DNA from: an uncultured Coprococcus sp.
Lineage (GTDB): Bacteria; Bacillota; Clostridia; Lachnospirales; Lachnospiraceae
Reading direction: 5' to 3'
DNA: 19,404 nt
Assembly: GCA_900548215.1 (NCBI GenBank)
Contig: URJI01000055.1
Span: 1-19,404 of the forward strand
Of this stretch, positions 1 to 7,275 are shown one piece after another. Below the pieces are notes generated by a model. That model did no database searches. It saw only the letters and a list, made by a program, of their open reading frames with translations, and had not been told where the DNA came from. Every line of letters starts with the position of its first letter. Position 1 is the first letter of the stretch. Both the position numbers and the translations under genes were made by a program.

Positions 1-101
1 AGGCACTTCCGACCCATGGGGTCAGGCACTTCCGACCCATGGGGTCAGGCACTTCCGACCCATGGGGTCAGGCACTTCCGACCCATGGGGTCAGGCACTT
101 C
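1..101. repeat. 23-bp tandem repeat, four copies plus a partial fifth
   Basis: Four identical 23-bp units run head to tail from base 1 to 92, and a fifth is broken after AGGCACTTC at 93-101. The array begins at the window edge, so its true copy number is unknown. Each unit contains GGGTC and GACCC about 10 bases apart, so each can fold into a small hairpin. The GGGGTCAGGCAC core recurs on the minus strand of the hairpin at 14324-14356, and GGGGTCAGGCCCC occurs in the terminator at 359-390. This looks like a REP-type palindromic repeat family; a link to a REP-associated tyrosine transposase is inferred, and no such gene is present here. Confidence 0.9.
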
Positions 102-270
102 TGCCAAAGGCCCTTTCTATTAAGACAATTTTATTATTTGTAAAAATGATTTTATATGGGAAAAAGTTGAGAAAATATGGCTTGTATAACGTTTTGGTGC
201 CATTATTTATATACCGAACTTACGACTATTATTCATTATTCCATATACACTGTCGCCATTAACATTTAAA

Positions 271-291
271 CAAAGGGGGCTGACCCCTTTG
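271..291. repeat. GGGG...TGACCCC palindromic repeat copy
   Basis: CAAAGGGG (271-278) pairs perfectly with CCCCTTTG (284-291) around a 5-base loop. It belongs to the same GGGGTC/GACCCC family as its neighbours. The surrounding stretch, about 102-270, is AT-rich and shows no convincing gene. Confidence 0.75.
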
Positions 292-310
292 CAATATAGC
301 TCCATTTGCA

Positions 311-344
311 ACATGGGGTCTGACCCCTTTGCAGACCCCTTTGC
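311..344. repeat. GGGGTCTGACCCC palindrome with duplicated GACCCCTTTGC
   Basis: GGGGTC-T-GACCCC at 315-327 is a perfect odd palindrome. The following GACCCCTTTGC is repeated directly at 322-332 and 334-344. Several overlapping copies or fragments of one repeat family within 120 bases suggest a site where these elements accumulate. Confidence 0.75.
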
Positions 345-354
345 GACAAACTGC

Positions 355-390
355 AAAAGGAGACGGAGGGGCCTGACCCCATCCGTCTCC
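355..390 (-). terminator. Intrinsic terminator of the alpha-glucoside operon
   Basis: On the minus strand, six bases after the glucosidase stop codon, GGAGACGGA (390-382) pairs with TCCGTCTCC (367-359). The stem is extended by a GGGG/CCCC pair and followed by UUUU (358-355). The stem interior carries GGGGTCAG, the core of the REP-like repeat family in this region, so the operon appears to use a repeat copy as its terminator. Confidence 0.8.
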
Positions 391-395
391 TATAA

Positions 396-2063
396 CTAAA
401 CCGCATACACTACGGTCTCGTATGGTCTGAGTGTTCCATTATAATCAATATAATTGCCAACTAGTATATCCGCGGTTTCCGGAATGGCATAGCTTACGGT
501 CTCGCCTGTCATGTTGACGGCTACATATACCGACTTCATAGCAGCTGCATCATGAACAGGCTTACGCCTGTACACTATGATTCCGGTGCTGTCAGTTTCC
601 ACATCCTCCAGGTCTCCGTAGATGAGCGTCTGTGTGTACTCTGAGTGATTTCTGAGCTGTATCATCGCCTTATAAAAGCTAAGCACTGAGTCCTTATCAG
701 CACTTTCAAGCTCCACTGTCTGGCGGTCACACTGATTGTTGCACGCCAGCCATGGCTCATGCGCTGAGAAACCGAAGTTTTTTTCGCTGTTCCACTGCAT
801 TGGAAGTCTTGACTGATCACGGCTCCTTATATTTACGGATTCCATCGCCTCAGTCTCACTGTATCCGGCTTCAAGGCATCTCGCATACTGTCCCTTGGAG
901 TTGATATCGTCAAGCTCATCTATATTGTCAAAATGAGTGTTGATCATTCCAAGCTCCTGTCCCTGATATACAAATGGCGTACCCTTCAGGAAGAAGAACA
1001 GCGCGCCAAGCGCCTTTGCCATCTGTGTCCTGTATTCAGGTATATCACCGGCTGGGAAGTATTTGCCTATACTTCTAGGCTGATCGTGGTTTTCCAGGTA
1101 ATTCGCCGCCCATCCAATCTTTTTCACAAGTCTCTGATTGGTGAACAGCTTGTCCTTGAACTCCTCTATCGTCCAGTCTCTCTGGTGCAGCCAGAGATCA
1201 CCCGGATTGATATCTATGTCTGTGTAGCTGAAGTCAAATATCATGGAGAAATGTCCATCTCTTCCAATGTATCTGTCCAAATCCTCATTTGGAACTCCAG
1301 GAGTCTCTGCGACAGTCACAAAGTCTCCTCTGCCATATGTGTTGAGTTTTAACTCGTGAAGGAACTCATCTATTCCCGGTCTGTTGAGGCAACATTTGCC
1401 AACATCGCATCTGCCGTCCTCGCCGTCTGACGGCATAGGCGGGAATGAGAGGTCTTTCTTGATAAATGTTATGGCATCCATTCGGAATCCTGAAACTCCC
1501 TTGTCAAGCCACCAATTCATCATATCATAGAGCTCTTGTCTCATCTCCGTGCACTCCCAGTTGAGATCGGGCTGCTCCTTCGCAAATGAATGGAAATACC
1601 AGCTGCCATCCTCAATCTGTGTCCATGTGCTTCCACCGAAGTTAGATCTGAGATCTGCAAGTCCATCTATGTTATCCTTAAATATATAGTAATTTCTGTA
1701 TTTGCTGTGTCTGTCCCGGCACGCCTCCTGGAACCATCTGTGCTGGTCTGATGTGTGATTGATGACCATGTCCATGATGATCCTGATGCCATTTTCATTT
1801 GCGCATCTTATAAGTTCATCCGCATCCTCTATGGTTCCAAACTCAGGATTCACATCATAGTAATCCGATATGTCATATCCGTTGTCCTTCATAGGCGACT
1901 TGAAGAATGGACATATCCACACAGCGGTCACGCCAAGTTCTTTGAGGTACGGCAATTTCTCGGTTATTCCCTTCAGATCTCCTATACCATCTCCGTTGCT
2001 GTCATAGAAGCTTCTAGGATATATCTGGTAAAATACCGCCTCTTTCCACCATTTTTTGTCCAT
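396..2063 (-). CDS. malL: GH13 alpha-glucosidase / oligo-1,6-glucosidase
   Basis: Cytoplasmic hydrolase that releases glucose from short alpha-linked glucosides, the expected last step after import by the adjacent ABC system. At 555 residues it has the normal length for GH13 subfamily 31 and no signal peptide. The N-terminal WWKEAVFYQIYPRSF is typical. Catalytic-barrel motifs are DMVINH (98-103), GFRMDAI with nucleophile Asp196, VAETPG with acid/base Glu253, and ENHDQPR with Asp327. The residue after the nucleophile is Ala197, whereas strict alpha-1,6 enzymes usually have Val. This hints at alpha-1,4 or mixed specificity, but that is inference. It is the last gene of the operon, 68 bases after the second permease, with a small GCCGCC/GGTGGC hairpin (2092-2115) in the gap and an AGGAAGG-like binding site. 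Family certain; exact substrate not. Confidence 0.93.
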   Translation of the reverse strand: MDKKWWKEAVFYQIYPRSFYDSNGDGIGDLKGITEKLPYLKELGVTAVWICPFFKSPMKDNGYDISDYYDVNPEFGTIEDADELIRCANENGIRIIMDMVINHTSDQHRWFQEACRDRHSKYRNYYIFKDNIDGLADLRSNFGGSTWTQIEDGSWYFHSFAKEQPDLNWECTEMRQELYDMMNWWLDKGVSGFRMDAITFIKKDLSFPPMPSDGEDGRCDVGKCCLNRPGIDEFLHELKLNTYGRGDFVTVAETPGVPNEDLDRYIGRDGHFSMIFDFSYTDIDINPGDLWLHQRDWTIEEFKDKLFTNQRLVKKIGWAANYLENHDQPRSIGKYFPAGDIPEYRTQMAKALGALFFFLKGTPFVYQGQELGMINTHFDNIDELDDINSKGQYARCLEAGYSETEAMESVNIRSRDQSRLPMQWNSEKNFGFSAHEPWLACNNQCDRQTVELESADKDSVLSFYKAMIQLRNHSEYTQTLIYGDLEDVETDSTGIIVYRRKPVHDAAAMKSVYVAVNMTGETVSYAIPETADILVGNYIDYNGTLRPYETVVYAV

Positions 2064-2131
2064 ATTTTATGTCTGTCCTTCCTCTGGTATCGCCACCTCC
2101 CTCACGGTCGGCGGCAGTTCGTCAGTTTCAC

Positions 2132-2968
2132 TTAGCCCTTAACAGCTCCGGCTGAAATTCCCTCGATGATATTCTTCTGAAGTATGATGAATATGATCAC
2201 GATAGGGATGATGCAAAGAAGTACCGCAGGGAAGATGAGCTCCCATGGATTTCCGTACTGTCCTGACAAACTCTTTGCATAGTATAAGCTCAGCGTGAGC
2301 GTCTTTTTGTCGTTATTTCCTATTACAAGGAATGGAAGAAGATAATCGTTCCATATCCACACTGCATTTGTGATGACAACTGTCATGGTCGTTGGCTTTA
2401 AGAGCGGCATTACCACGTATCTGTATATCTGGAATATATTTGCTCCATCGAGCATGGCTGCCTCCTCGAGTGACAGCGGGATACTCTTGATGAATCCTCT
2501 GTACAGCAGAACCGACATACTGATTCCAAAGCCTCCGTACATGAGGATCAGACCCGGTGTGTTCTTGAGTCCCAGCTTGTCCATCAGTGATACAAGTGGG
2601 TACATAACTGACTGGAAAGGTATGAGCATAGCTGCTGTGTACGCGATGAAGAGTATATTTGCCACTTTGGAATCTGTTCTGGCAATTGCCCATGCGGCAA
2701 ATGAAGATATGAACACGATAAGTGCCACAGCTGCAACTGTTATGAGTATTGTCTGAAGCAGGCTGCTGCCGAGATTTATCTGCTCAGCCGCATTCTTCAG
2801 ATAGTCCAGATTCCATGATTTTGGGAGAGCTATTGGAGATGCTACTATCTCCTGCTGTCCCTTGAATGAATTGACGATCAGGAACCATATTGGGAATATG
2901 GTCACGATTGCCAATACAGCGAGTATAACCACTATGATTGCTCTTTTGATCTTGCCTCTTACTCCCAT
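2132..2968 (-). CDS. Carbohydrate ABC transporter permease, MalG type
   Basis: Inner-membrane permease of a CUT1-family sugar importer, 278 residues, the usual length for MalG-like subunits. A hydrophobic helix near residues 10-33 is followed by several more. The cytoplasmic EAA loop that contacts the ATPase is at about 168-192 (LSLEEAAMLDGA...MPLLKP), with the conserved Asp-Gly at 174-175. Its ATG shares one base with the stop of the upstream permease (TAATG), so the two are probably translationally coupled and partner in one heterodimer. No ATP-binding subunit is encoded in the cluster, so a shared MsmK/UgpC-type ATPase elsewhere must be assumed. The call is secure at family level; the sugar is inferred from the adjacent glucosidase. 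Confidence 0.93.
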   Translation of the reverse strand: MGVRGKIKRAIIVVILAVLAIVTIFPIWFLIVNSFKGQQEIVASPIALPKSWNLDYLKNAAEQINLGSSLLQTILITVAAVALIVFISSFAAWAIARTDSKVANILFIAYTAAMLIPFQSVMYPLVSLMDKLGLKNTPGLILMYGGFGISMSVLLYRGFIKSIPLSLEEAAMLDGANIFQIYRYVVMPLLKPTTMTVVITNAVWIWNDYLLPFLVIGNNDKKTLTLSLYYAKSLSGQYGNPWELIFPAVLLCIIPIVIIFIILQKNIIEGISAGAVKG

Positions 2969-3864
2969 TATGATTCAATCTCCTTTCTCTTAGTGATCAT
3001 TACCTGAGCTATGGATATAACAGCAATGATAACGAAGAATATAACTGCCTGCGCCTGTGCCTCTCCGTATGCCGGAGGAGAGCTCTCTCTTACTGTTTTC
3101 AGTATCATGTAGGATATCATGGTCGTTCCGAAATTACCCTCTGTCAGTGAAACGTTGAGGTCAAGCATCTTGAAGCTGTTTGCCAGTGACATGAAGAGAA
3201 CTATCGTAAATGAAGGCATGAGAAGCGGAAGTGTGATCTTCCTGAAGCTTGTCCAGCCTGTAGCTCCATCTATTCTGGCAGCCTCATAAATATCCTCTGA
3301 AATATTGTTGAGTCCGTTGAGGTAGATTATCAGGTAGTAACCTGCAACCTGCCATACACCAACGATTGCATATGCCAGAAGTGCCTTCCACTGATTCTGA
3401 AGCATGTTGTTGAGCACCTCTACGTGTACCACACCGTCTGTTCCGAACAGTGTCTGTGAAAATACATTTTCAAATATGAAACGCCATACATAACCCATGG
3501 CAAGCATTCCAAGTACATACGGAAGGAACAATACTGTTCTGAAAAGTCCCTTGCCTTTGGTAAGTTTCTTGATCATGAGTGCCAGAAGAAGACTGACGAC
3601 ATTCTGTGCTATTACTGCGAGCACAGCATATATGGCCGTGTATCCAAGTGACTGGAGGAAATCCTTTGACTTGAATATGCTTGTATAATTCTTAAAACCC
3701 ACCAGTGCATTCCACCAGTGCTCCCCACCTACGAAGTATGAACCTCTCCACTCAGTGAAGGAGTAGATCACACCCTCTATAAAAGGAACTATGATAACCA
3801 GCAGAAACAGCACTATAGAAGGCAGAACCATAAACCAGAATTTTCTCTTGTAAAATCTTTTCAT
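2968..3864 (-). CDS. Carbohydrate ABC transporter permease, MalF type
   Basis: Partner permease of the CUT1 importer, 298 residues from the chosen start. The EAA loop lies at about 192-217 (IYEAARIDGA...LPLLMP), and about six membrane helices are visible. The frame stays open to an ATG at 3927, but I chose the ATG at 3864. It has an AGGAAAGGA binding site and the residues MKRFYKRKFWFMVLPSIVLF, a normal N-terminus of positive charge then helix. The extra 21 residues would be translated through the structured intercistronic DNA. It is preceded by a complex inverted-repeat region after the binding-protein gene and overlaps the next permease by one base. Family call is secure. Confidence 0.92.
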   Translation of the reverse strand: MKRFYKRKFWFMVLPSIVLFLLVIIVPFIEGVIYSFTEWRGSYFVGGEHWWNALVGFKNYTSIFKSKDFLQSLGYTAIYAVLAVIAQNVVSLLLALMIKKLTKGKGLFRTVLFLPYVLGMLAMGYVWRFIFENVFSQTLFGTDGVVHVEVLNNMLQNQWKALLAYAIVGVWQVAGYYLIIYLNGLNNISEDIYEAARIDGATGWTSFRKITLPLLMPSFTIVLFMSLANSFKMLDLNVSLTEGNFGTTMISYMILKTVRESSPPAYGEAQAQAVIFFVIIAVISIAQVMITKRKEIES

Positions 3865-3887
3865 AGTTTTTCCTTTCCTACACTGAA

Positions 3888-4008
3888 CACCAGCCATGCA
3901 AAATTTGCCTTCGTTGTATGATCGCATTGCTTCGCAATGCGATAGGTCGTCGATGCCATTTTAAGATGTGGCTTCGCCACATGGGCATCTCCTCGGTCAA
4001 GGCTGGTG
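3888..4008 (-). other. Nested inverted-repeat element between binding protein and MalF genes
   Basis: The outer stem pairs CACCAGCC (3888-3895) with GGCTGGTG (4001-4008). Inside are a perfect 10-bp hairpin ATCGCATTGC/GCAATGCGAT (3921-3943, loop TTC), a stem GATGCC/GGCATC (3952-3957 with 3984-3989), a perfect 7-bp hairpin ATGTGGC/GCCACAT (3966-3982, loop TTC), and a near-palindrome at 3898-3908. None is followed by a U-tract on the minus strand, so this is not a plain terminator. Position suggests stabilisation of the binding-protein mRNA relative to the permeases, as known for REP sequences between E. coli malE and malF; the role here is inferred. Confidence 0.75.
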
Positions 4009-4013
4009 CTGCC

Positions 4014-4040
4014 TGTCAAATTCCCATCAGGAATCTGACA
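4014..4040 (-). other. Stem-loop just after the binding-protein stop codon
   Basis: TGTCAAATTCC (4014-4024) pairs with GGAATCTGACA (4030-4040) around a 5-base loop, with one G-U-type position. On the transcribed strand it begins 13 bases after the stop codon of the solute-binding protein and has no U-run. It is a likely 3' end or processing barrier for the abundant upstream message. Confidence 0.6.
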
Positions 4041-4052
4041 TATTTTAAACTA

Positions 4053-5531
4053 CTACTCCTTGATGCTGTCCTTCCACTTTGTCAGTGCATCTTCCACACC
4101 TGTTCTTATAGTGTTCTCATCCCACTGATCAGGATTTGTAAACAACTGCTCCTGAATAGTTGCACCGATGGTATTGAGTCCCCATGACTCAGGGAATGCA
4201 TCGAAGTCATTGCCCATCACAAGGTCATTGCTCATATAGTATACAAGTGAATTGCTGAGTGGATTCTCAAGCTTCTCGCTCTCGTCTGCGTTGAATGGGA
4301 CAAATGCAAATTTGTTGGTGATGTAATCTTTTCCTGTATCTGATGTGTAGAGCCATACAAGGAAGTCCTCAGCGGCTTTCTGCTCCTCTTCTGAATCCTT
4401 CTTGTTGATAACGTAATACTGTGAAACGAACTCAGGGATTGAGCTGTTCATCTTGTCAACTGTAACGCCCTCAGCTGAGATGTCACTCTGCTCAAGGTTA
4501 ACCTTCATTGGGAGCATTGTGAGTCTTGATGCCTTGTCTGCATCCACGCCTGCGATGGTTCCGTATACCCAGTTACCCTGCTTGATGAACATTGCCTTAC
4601 CCTCAGCAAATGTCTGAACTGCCTGATCATATCCTGTCACTGTTGAGTTGATGTACTCTGATCCACGCTCTACCTTGCCGCTTGGTCCTGCTGTGTAGCT
4701 TGAAAGCATGTCGAGCTCCTGAACCATCTTTACAAGTGGCTCCTCAAGCTTATCAACATCTTCCTTTGTAGCTGCTGCCGTTGCATTGTAGTTAGGGAAC
4801 ACTGCATTCAGTGCGTAGTTTGTATAGTGGTTTGCATATGTCCACTTCTCAGCACCTGCGATTGCAAATACTCCGTTCATGTTCTCTGTTGTGGCTGTCT
4901 TATCCTTTGCCGTGGTGTATGCATTGCCTGAAAGTGTAACCTTCTCACCACCCTTGCCGTTTATGTAATCATCGATTGCCTTGATCGTGCCTGTAAACTC
5001 TTCATAATTGGCACTTCTGTAATCAGCGACAAATGCGTCTGCATTGTCAAGTCCAAATACATCACATATCATCTGCGTATCTGCGATAAGTCCGTAACCC
5101 TCTACGTTGTAAGGGATTCCGCAGCTTGCTCCGCTCTCATCTGCGAGCTGCATGCTCTCTGGAATTGAATCGTAGATTGACTTTAACTCCTCATTCTTTA
5201 CTGATGTTGATGGAAGTACAAATCCGCCCTCATTCCACTCTGTGAACTGTGCCTGGTTTATCGCGTACAGTGTAGGATAGTTCTTGGAATTCATCTCTGA
5301 TCTGAGTGTCTCCATGGCCTCCTGTGTACCACATGTGTAAACCTTAACCTTAACTCCTGTCTCTGTCTCATAATCCTTGCACAGATCCTGGATGCTGTCT
5401 GCAATCTCAGACTTTGTGTTGTAAATATACAGATCGTAATCCTTCTTTGCTGAACCACATCCTGTCATGGATGCAAGTCCCAGCATCATAGCTGCTGAAA
5501 GCGCACATGCTACTAATTTCTTTGCTCTCAT
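4053..5531 (-). CDS. Sugar ABC transporter substrate-binding lipoprotein
   Basis: Extracellular, lipid-anchored binding protein of the CUT1 importer, 492 residues. The N-terminus MRAKKLVACALSAAMMLGL is a lipoprotein signal peptide, followed by the lipobox SMTGC, so Cys25 would be lipidated and the mature protein tethered outside the membrane. The remainder has the character of a family-1 solute-binding fold (for example the central WVYGTIAG and C-terminal LVWLYTSDTGKDYI stretches). It is somewhat longer than typical maltose-binding proteins of about 400 residues. First gene of the operon, with an AGGAG site before the ATG and a leader of roughly 190 bases containing two operators. Linkage to the glucosidase suggests malto- or isomalto-oligosaccharides. 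Confidence 0.93.
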   Translation of the reverse strand: MRAKKLVACALSAAMMLGLASMTGCGSAKKDYDLYIYNTKSEIADSIQDLCKDYETETGVKVKVYTCGTQEAMETLRSEMNSKNYPTLYAINQAQFTEWNEGGFVLPSTSVKNEELKSIYDSIPESMQLADESGASCGIPYNVEGYGLIADTQMICDVFGLDNADAFVADYRSANYEEFTGTIKAIDDYINGKGGEKVTLSGNAYTTAKDKTATTENMNGVFAIAGAEKWTYANHYTNYALNAVFPNYNATAAATKEDVDKLEEPLVKMVQELDMLSSYTAGPSGKVERGSEYINSTVTGYDQAVQTFAEGKAMFIKQGNWVYGTIAGVDADKASRLTMLPMKVNLEQSDISAEGVTVDKMNSSIPEFVSQYYVINKKDSEEEQKAAEDFLVWLYTSDTGKDYITNKFAFVPFNADESEKLENPLSNSLVYYMSNDLVMGNDFDAFPESWGLNTIGATIQEQLFTNPDQWDENTIRTGVEDALTKWKDSIKE

Positions 5532-5707
5532 AACCTTTTCTCCTTTTCTTGCTTTGAATTTCCCTCTTGTTCTTCTTAACTGCCTTACTTTGTAGTCTCC
5601 TGCTCTTTATGAGCTTTCCTTGTAGTGATAACTGCGGTAACTCTGTGTACTTAACACTTGTAACCATATTATATCGTCTCGATAAAACATATCTCATAAG
5701 CGCTTAG

Positions 5708-5723
5708 ATGAAACATGTTTCAT
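5708..5723. promoter_or_regulatory. LacI-type operator O1, perfect palindrome
   Basis: ATGAAACATGTTTCAT is a perfect 16-bp palindrome with the dyad form expected for a LacI/GalR-family repressor. It lies about where transcription from the proposed promoter would start. Nearly the same sequence, ATGAAACTTGTTTCAT, stands in front of the LacI gene, so the neighbouring regulator is the probable ligand. Confidence 0.8.
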
Positions 5724-5731
5724 TTGCATTA

Positions 5732-5760
5732 AGATTATCATATGAAACATGTTTCGTCAA
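5732..5760 (-). promoter_or_regulatory. Promoter of the alpha-glucoside operon
   Basis: On the minus strand TTGACG (5760-5755) and TAATCT (5737-5732) are 17 bases apart, with TGA before the -10 as an extended element. A second possible -10, TATAAT, lies at 5673-5668 but lacks a good -35. Both arrangements place the operators over or next to the promoter. Confidence 0.6.
5742..5757. promoter_or_regulatory. LacI-type operator O2, one mismatch
   Basis: ATGAAACATGTTTCGT differs from O1 at one base and overlaps the -35 hexamer and spacer of the proposed promoter. Its centre is 34 bp from the O1 centre, about three helical turns, so two dimers would bind on the same face of the DNA. Confidence 0.75.
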
Positions 5761-5883
5761 TAGGGAATTTATAGATTTTTTAGATTTTATGCCGGGACTT
5801 AGCCCTTGGCAATGTGGAGGATACCGCTAAGCAATCCTTCCCTAACTGAGAATTCCCATATTAAGCAGAGCATATGTCCAGGG

Positions 5884-5989
5884 AGTTTTCGCAAATCAGG
5901 GATTTCCAAATGAAAACGTCACAAATTTGTATCTATTTTCCATTTTCCCCGCATAAAGATACAAGATTCTGAGATTTTGTATCTTTATG
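5884..5989. repeat. AAAGATACAA inverted-repeat cluster, copy 1
   Basis: CATAAAGATACAA (5952-5964) and TTGTATCTTTATG (5977-5989) form a perfect 13-bp inverted repeat with a 12-base spacer. A third TTTGTATCT stands at about 5926-5934, and TTTTCGCAAA at about 5887-5896. The same pair of motifs occurs at 17827-17972. No gene is visible between the operators and the lacI terminator (5761-6055). Apart from this cluster and a weak CTTAGC/GCTAAG pair (5798-5831), I see nothing in that stretch. Confidence 0.65.
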
Positions 5990-6055
5990 ACTTATTTCTT
6001 GCAAAAAGCGATAATTTTGTGCTCTTAGTAAGTTTCTTATGTTTTGTACCCGCAT

Positions 6056-6113
6056 AAAAAAGAAGTTCATGATTTTTGAGTGGCACCTCATTTTCTCTTC
6101 ATGAACTTCTTTT
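6056..6113 (-). terminator. Intrinsic terminator after the lacI-type gene
   Basis: AAAAGAAGTTCATGA (6058-6072) pairs perfectly with TCATGAACTTCTTTT (6099-6113), with a GAG...CTC pair inside the loop. On the minus strand the stem follows the LacI stop by ten bases and runs into a U-tract (6061-6056). The symmetrical A/T flanks would let it act in either direction. Confidence 0.85.
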
Positions 6114-6123
6114 CGTAATCATA

Positions 6124-7185
6124 CTATAAAGTTGTATCGCCTTTTTCTACGCTCACCGGAAGTAGTATAAGATTTCCGTCTATATGTGTGTGTCTCTCTT
6201 TTGCGCTGTCGATCTGATCTGCGGTTGCACTTTCAACCTGTCCTTCGGCATAATCTTCCTCCTCCGGTCCATCGATCATCTCCATAAGCTGGCGAACTGC
6301 CTCCTGAGCGATCTCCTTGTACGGCTGGTGTATTGATGTGAGCCTTGTCGTGCTGGCGTTGGTGATGTATGTTCCATCGTATGCCACGATTGCGAGATCA
6401 TCAGGGATCTTTTTTCCTATGGCAAGCGCCGCCTTGAGGAATGCTATCGCCGGCATGTCTGCGGCAAATACACCGTCCACATCCGGGTACTCCTCAAGTA
6501 TGCATTTTGCCATCTCAAAGTATCCCTGGAAATCAAAGTCGTTCCACTGAACAGGAACCCTTCTGGATTTTATCCCATTCTCGGCAAGGACTCTATCTAG
6601 TTCCTCATGGCACTCAAATGACATGATATTCTTGTCTGTTCTTATTCCGGATATGTGGATGACATATTTGCATCCACTGTTTATAAATTCCCGGGCAGCA
6701 AGCTGTCCGCCCATCTTGTGGTCAGACACTACAACAGGGAATTTGTTTCCCACCATGTAATCCAGCATGACCATAGGCTTGTCTATCTTCTGATATTCCT
6801 TTGCTGTGCTTGTGGTTGTTCCGCATATGATTCCGTCCACGATATTGGACTTTAACAGCTTAAAACATTCCTTCTCCCTCTGCTTGTCGTCCGATGTGGA
6901 AAAAAGCATGAATTTATACTTTTTCTCATAAAGTATCTTTTCAATCTCCGATGCCAGTGATGAGAACCATGGGTGCTGTATATTTGGAACCAGCATCGCA
7001 ATGGAATTGGATCTGCCCTTGAACATGCCGCGCGCAAGCTCATTTGGAACATAATCCAGTTTCTTCATCGCATCTTCTATCTTCTTTTGAGTCTCGGGTT
7101 CAACTTTTGCCGTGCCGTTGATAAGTCTTGACACCGTGCAGATAGCAACACCGGCCTCCTTTGCAACATCTCTTATACTTGCCAT
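6124..7185 (-). CDS. LacI/GalR-family transcriptional repressor (MalR-like)
   Basis: Sugar-responsive DNA-binding repressor of 353 residues. The N-terminal helix-turn-helix is at residues 3-25 (IRDVAKEAGVAICTVSRLINGT), and the hinge helix with NELAR is near 53-57. The rest is the periplasmic-binding-protein-like effector domain (SIAMLVPNIQHPWFSSL, VVVSDHKMGGQLAAREFI, DLAIVAYDGT). An acidic stretch of about 25 residues near 309-335 (EEEDYAEGQ...) makes it slightly longer than usual. It lies upstream of the alpha-glucoside operon on the same strand with its own terminator. Identical dyads in both promoters support control of the operon plus autoregulation. The inducer is unknown, presumably an alpha-glucoside. 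Confidence 0.93.
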   Translation of the reverse strand: MASIRDVAKEAGVAICTVSRLINGTAKVEPETQKKIEDAMKKLDYVPNELARGMFKGRSNSIAMLVPNIQHPWFSSLASEIEKILYEKKYKFMLFSTSDDKQREKECFKLLKSNIVDGIICGTTTSTAKEYQKIDKPMVMLDYMVGNKFPVVVSDHKMGGQLAAREFINSGCKYVIHISGIRTDKNIMSFECHEELDRVLAENGIKSRRVPVQWNDFDFQGYFEMAKCILEEYPDVDGVFAADMPAIAFLKAALAIGKKIPDDLAIVAYDGTYITNASTTRLTSIHQPYKEIAQEAVRQLMEMIDGPEEEDYAEGQVESATADQIDSAKERHTHIDGNLILLPVSVEKGDTTL

Positions 7186-7192
7186 TTATAAA

Positions 7193-7256
7193 TATACTCT
7201 CCTTATGAAACTTGTTTCATAAGGAGAGTATACCATAATACTTTCTGTAATGTAAA
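7193..7256 (-). promoter_or_regulatory. lacI promoter with operator inside a 40-bp perfect palindrome
   Basis: The -35 TTTACA (7256-7251) and -10 TATACT (7232-7227) are 18 bases apart, with TGG before the -10. Bases 7193-7211 and 7214-7232 are perfect reverse complements separated by TT, giving a 19-bp arm on each side. The centre, TTATGAAACTTGTTTCATAA (7203-7222), is the LacI-type operator. The outer arms are the -10 box on one side and the AAGGAGAG ribosome binding site on the other. The expected transcription start, about 7220, falls inside the palindrome. Confidence 0.8.
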
Positions 7257-7275
7257 TTGTGTAATATGACGATAA

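Noticed and set aside
62..262. 66-codon plus-strand frame beginning inside the 23-bp tandem repeat
   Set aside because: Its start and first codons are repeat sequence, there is no ribosome binding site, and the rest is AT-rich without recognisable protein features.
933..1352. 139-codon plus-strand frame inside the glucosidase gene
   Set aside because: It lies antisense to strongly conserved GH13 coding sequence and has no motifs or binding site of its own.
3865..3927. Upstream extension of the MalF-type permease to an ATG at 3927
   Set aside because: The extra residues come from hairpin DNA, and the internal ATG at 3864 has the ribosome binding site and the normal N-terminus.
5407..5697. 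96-codon minus-strand frame across the binding-protein leader
   Set aside because: It overlaps the operator-proximal leader and the start of the binding-protein gene in another frame, with very Lys/Arg-rich sequence and no family resemblance.
5791..5845. Possible tRNA-like or riboswitch fold with CTTAGC/GCTAAG pairing
   Set aside because: Only one 6-bp stem and weak extra pairings are present; no tRNA loop sequences or known aptamer motifs.
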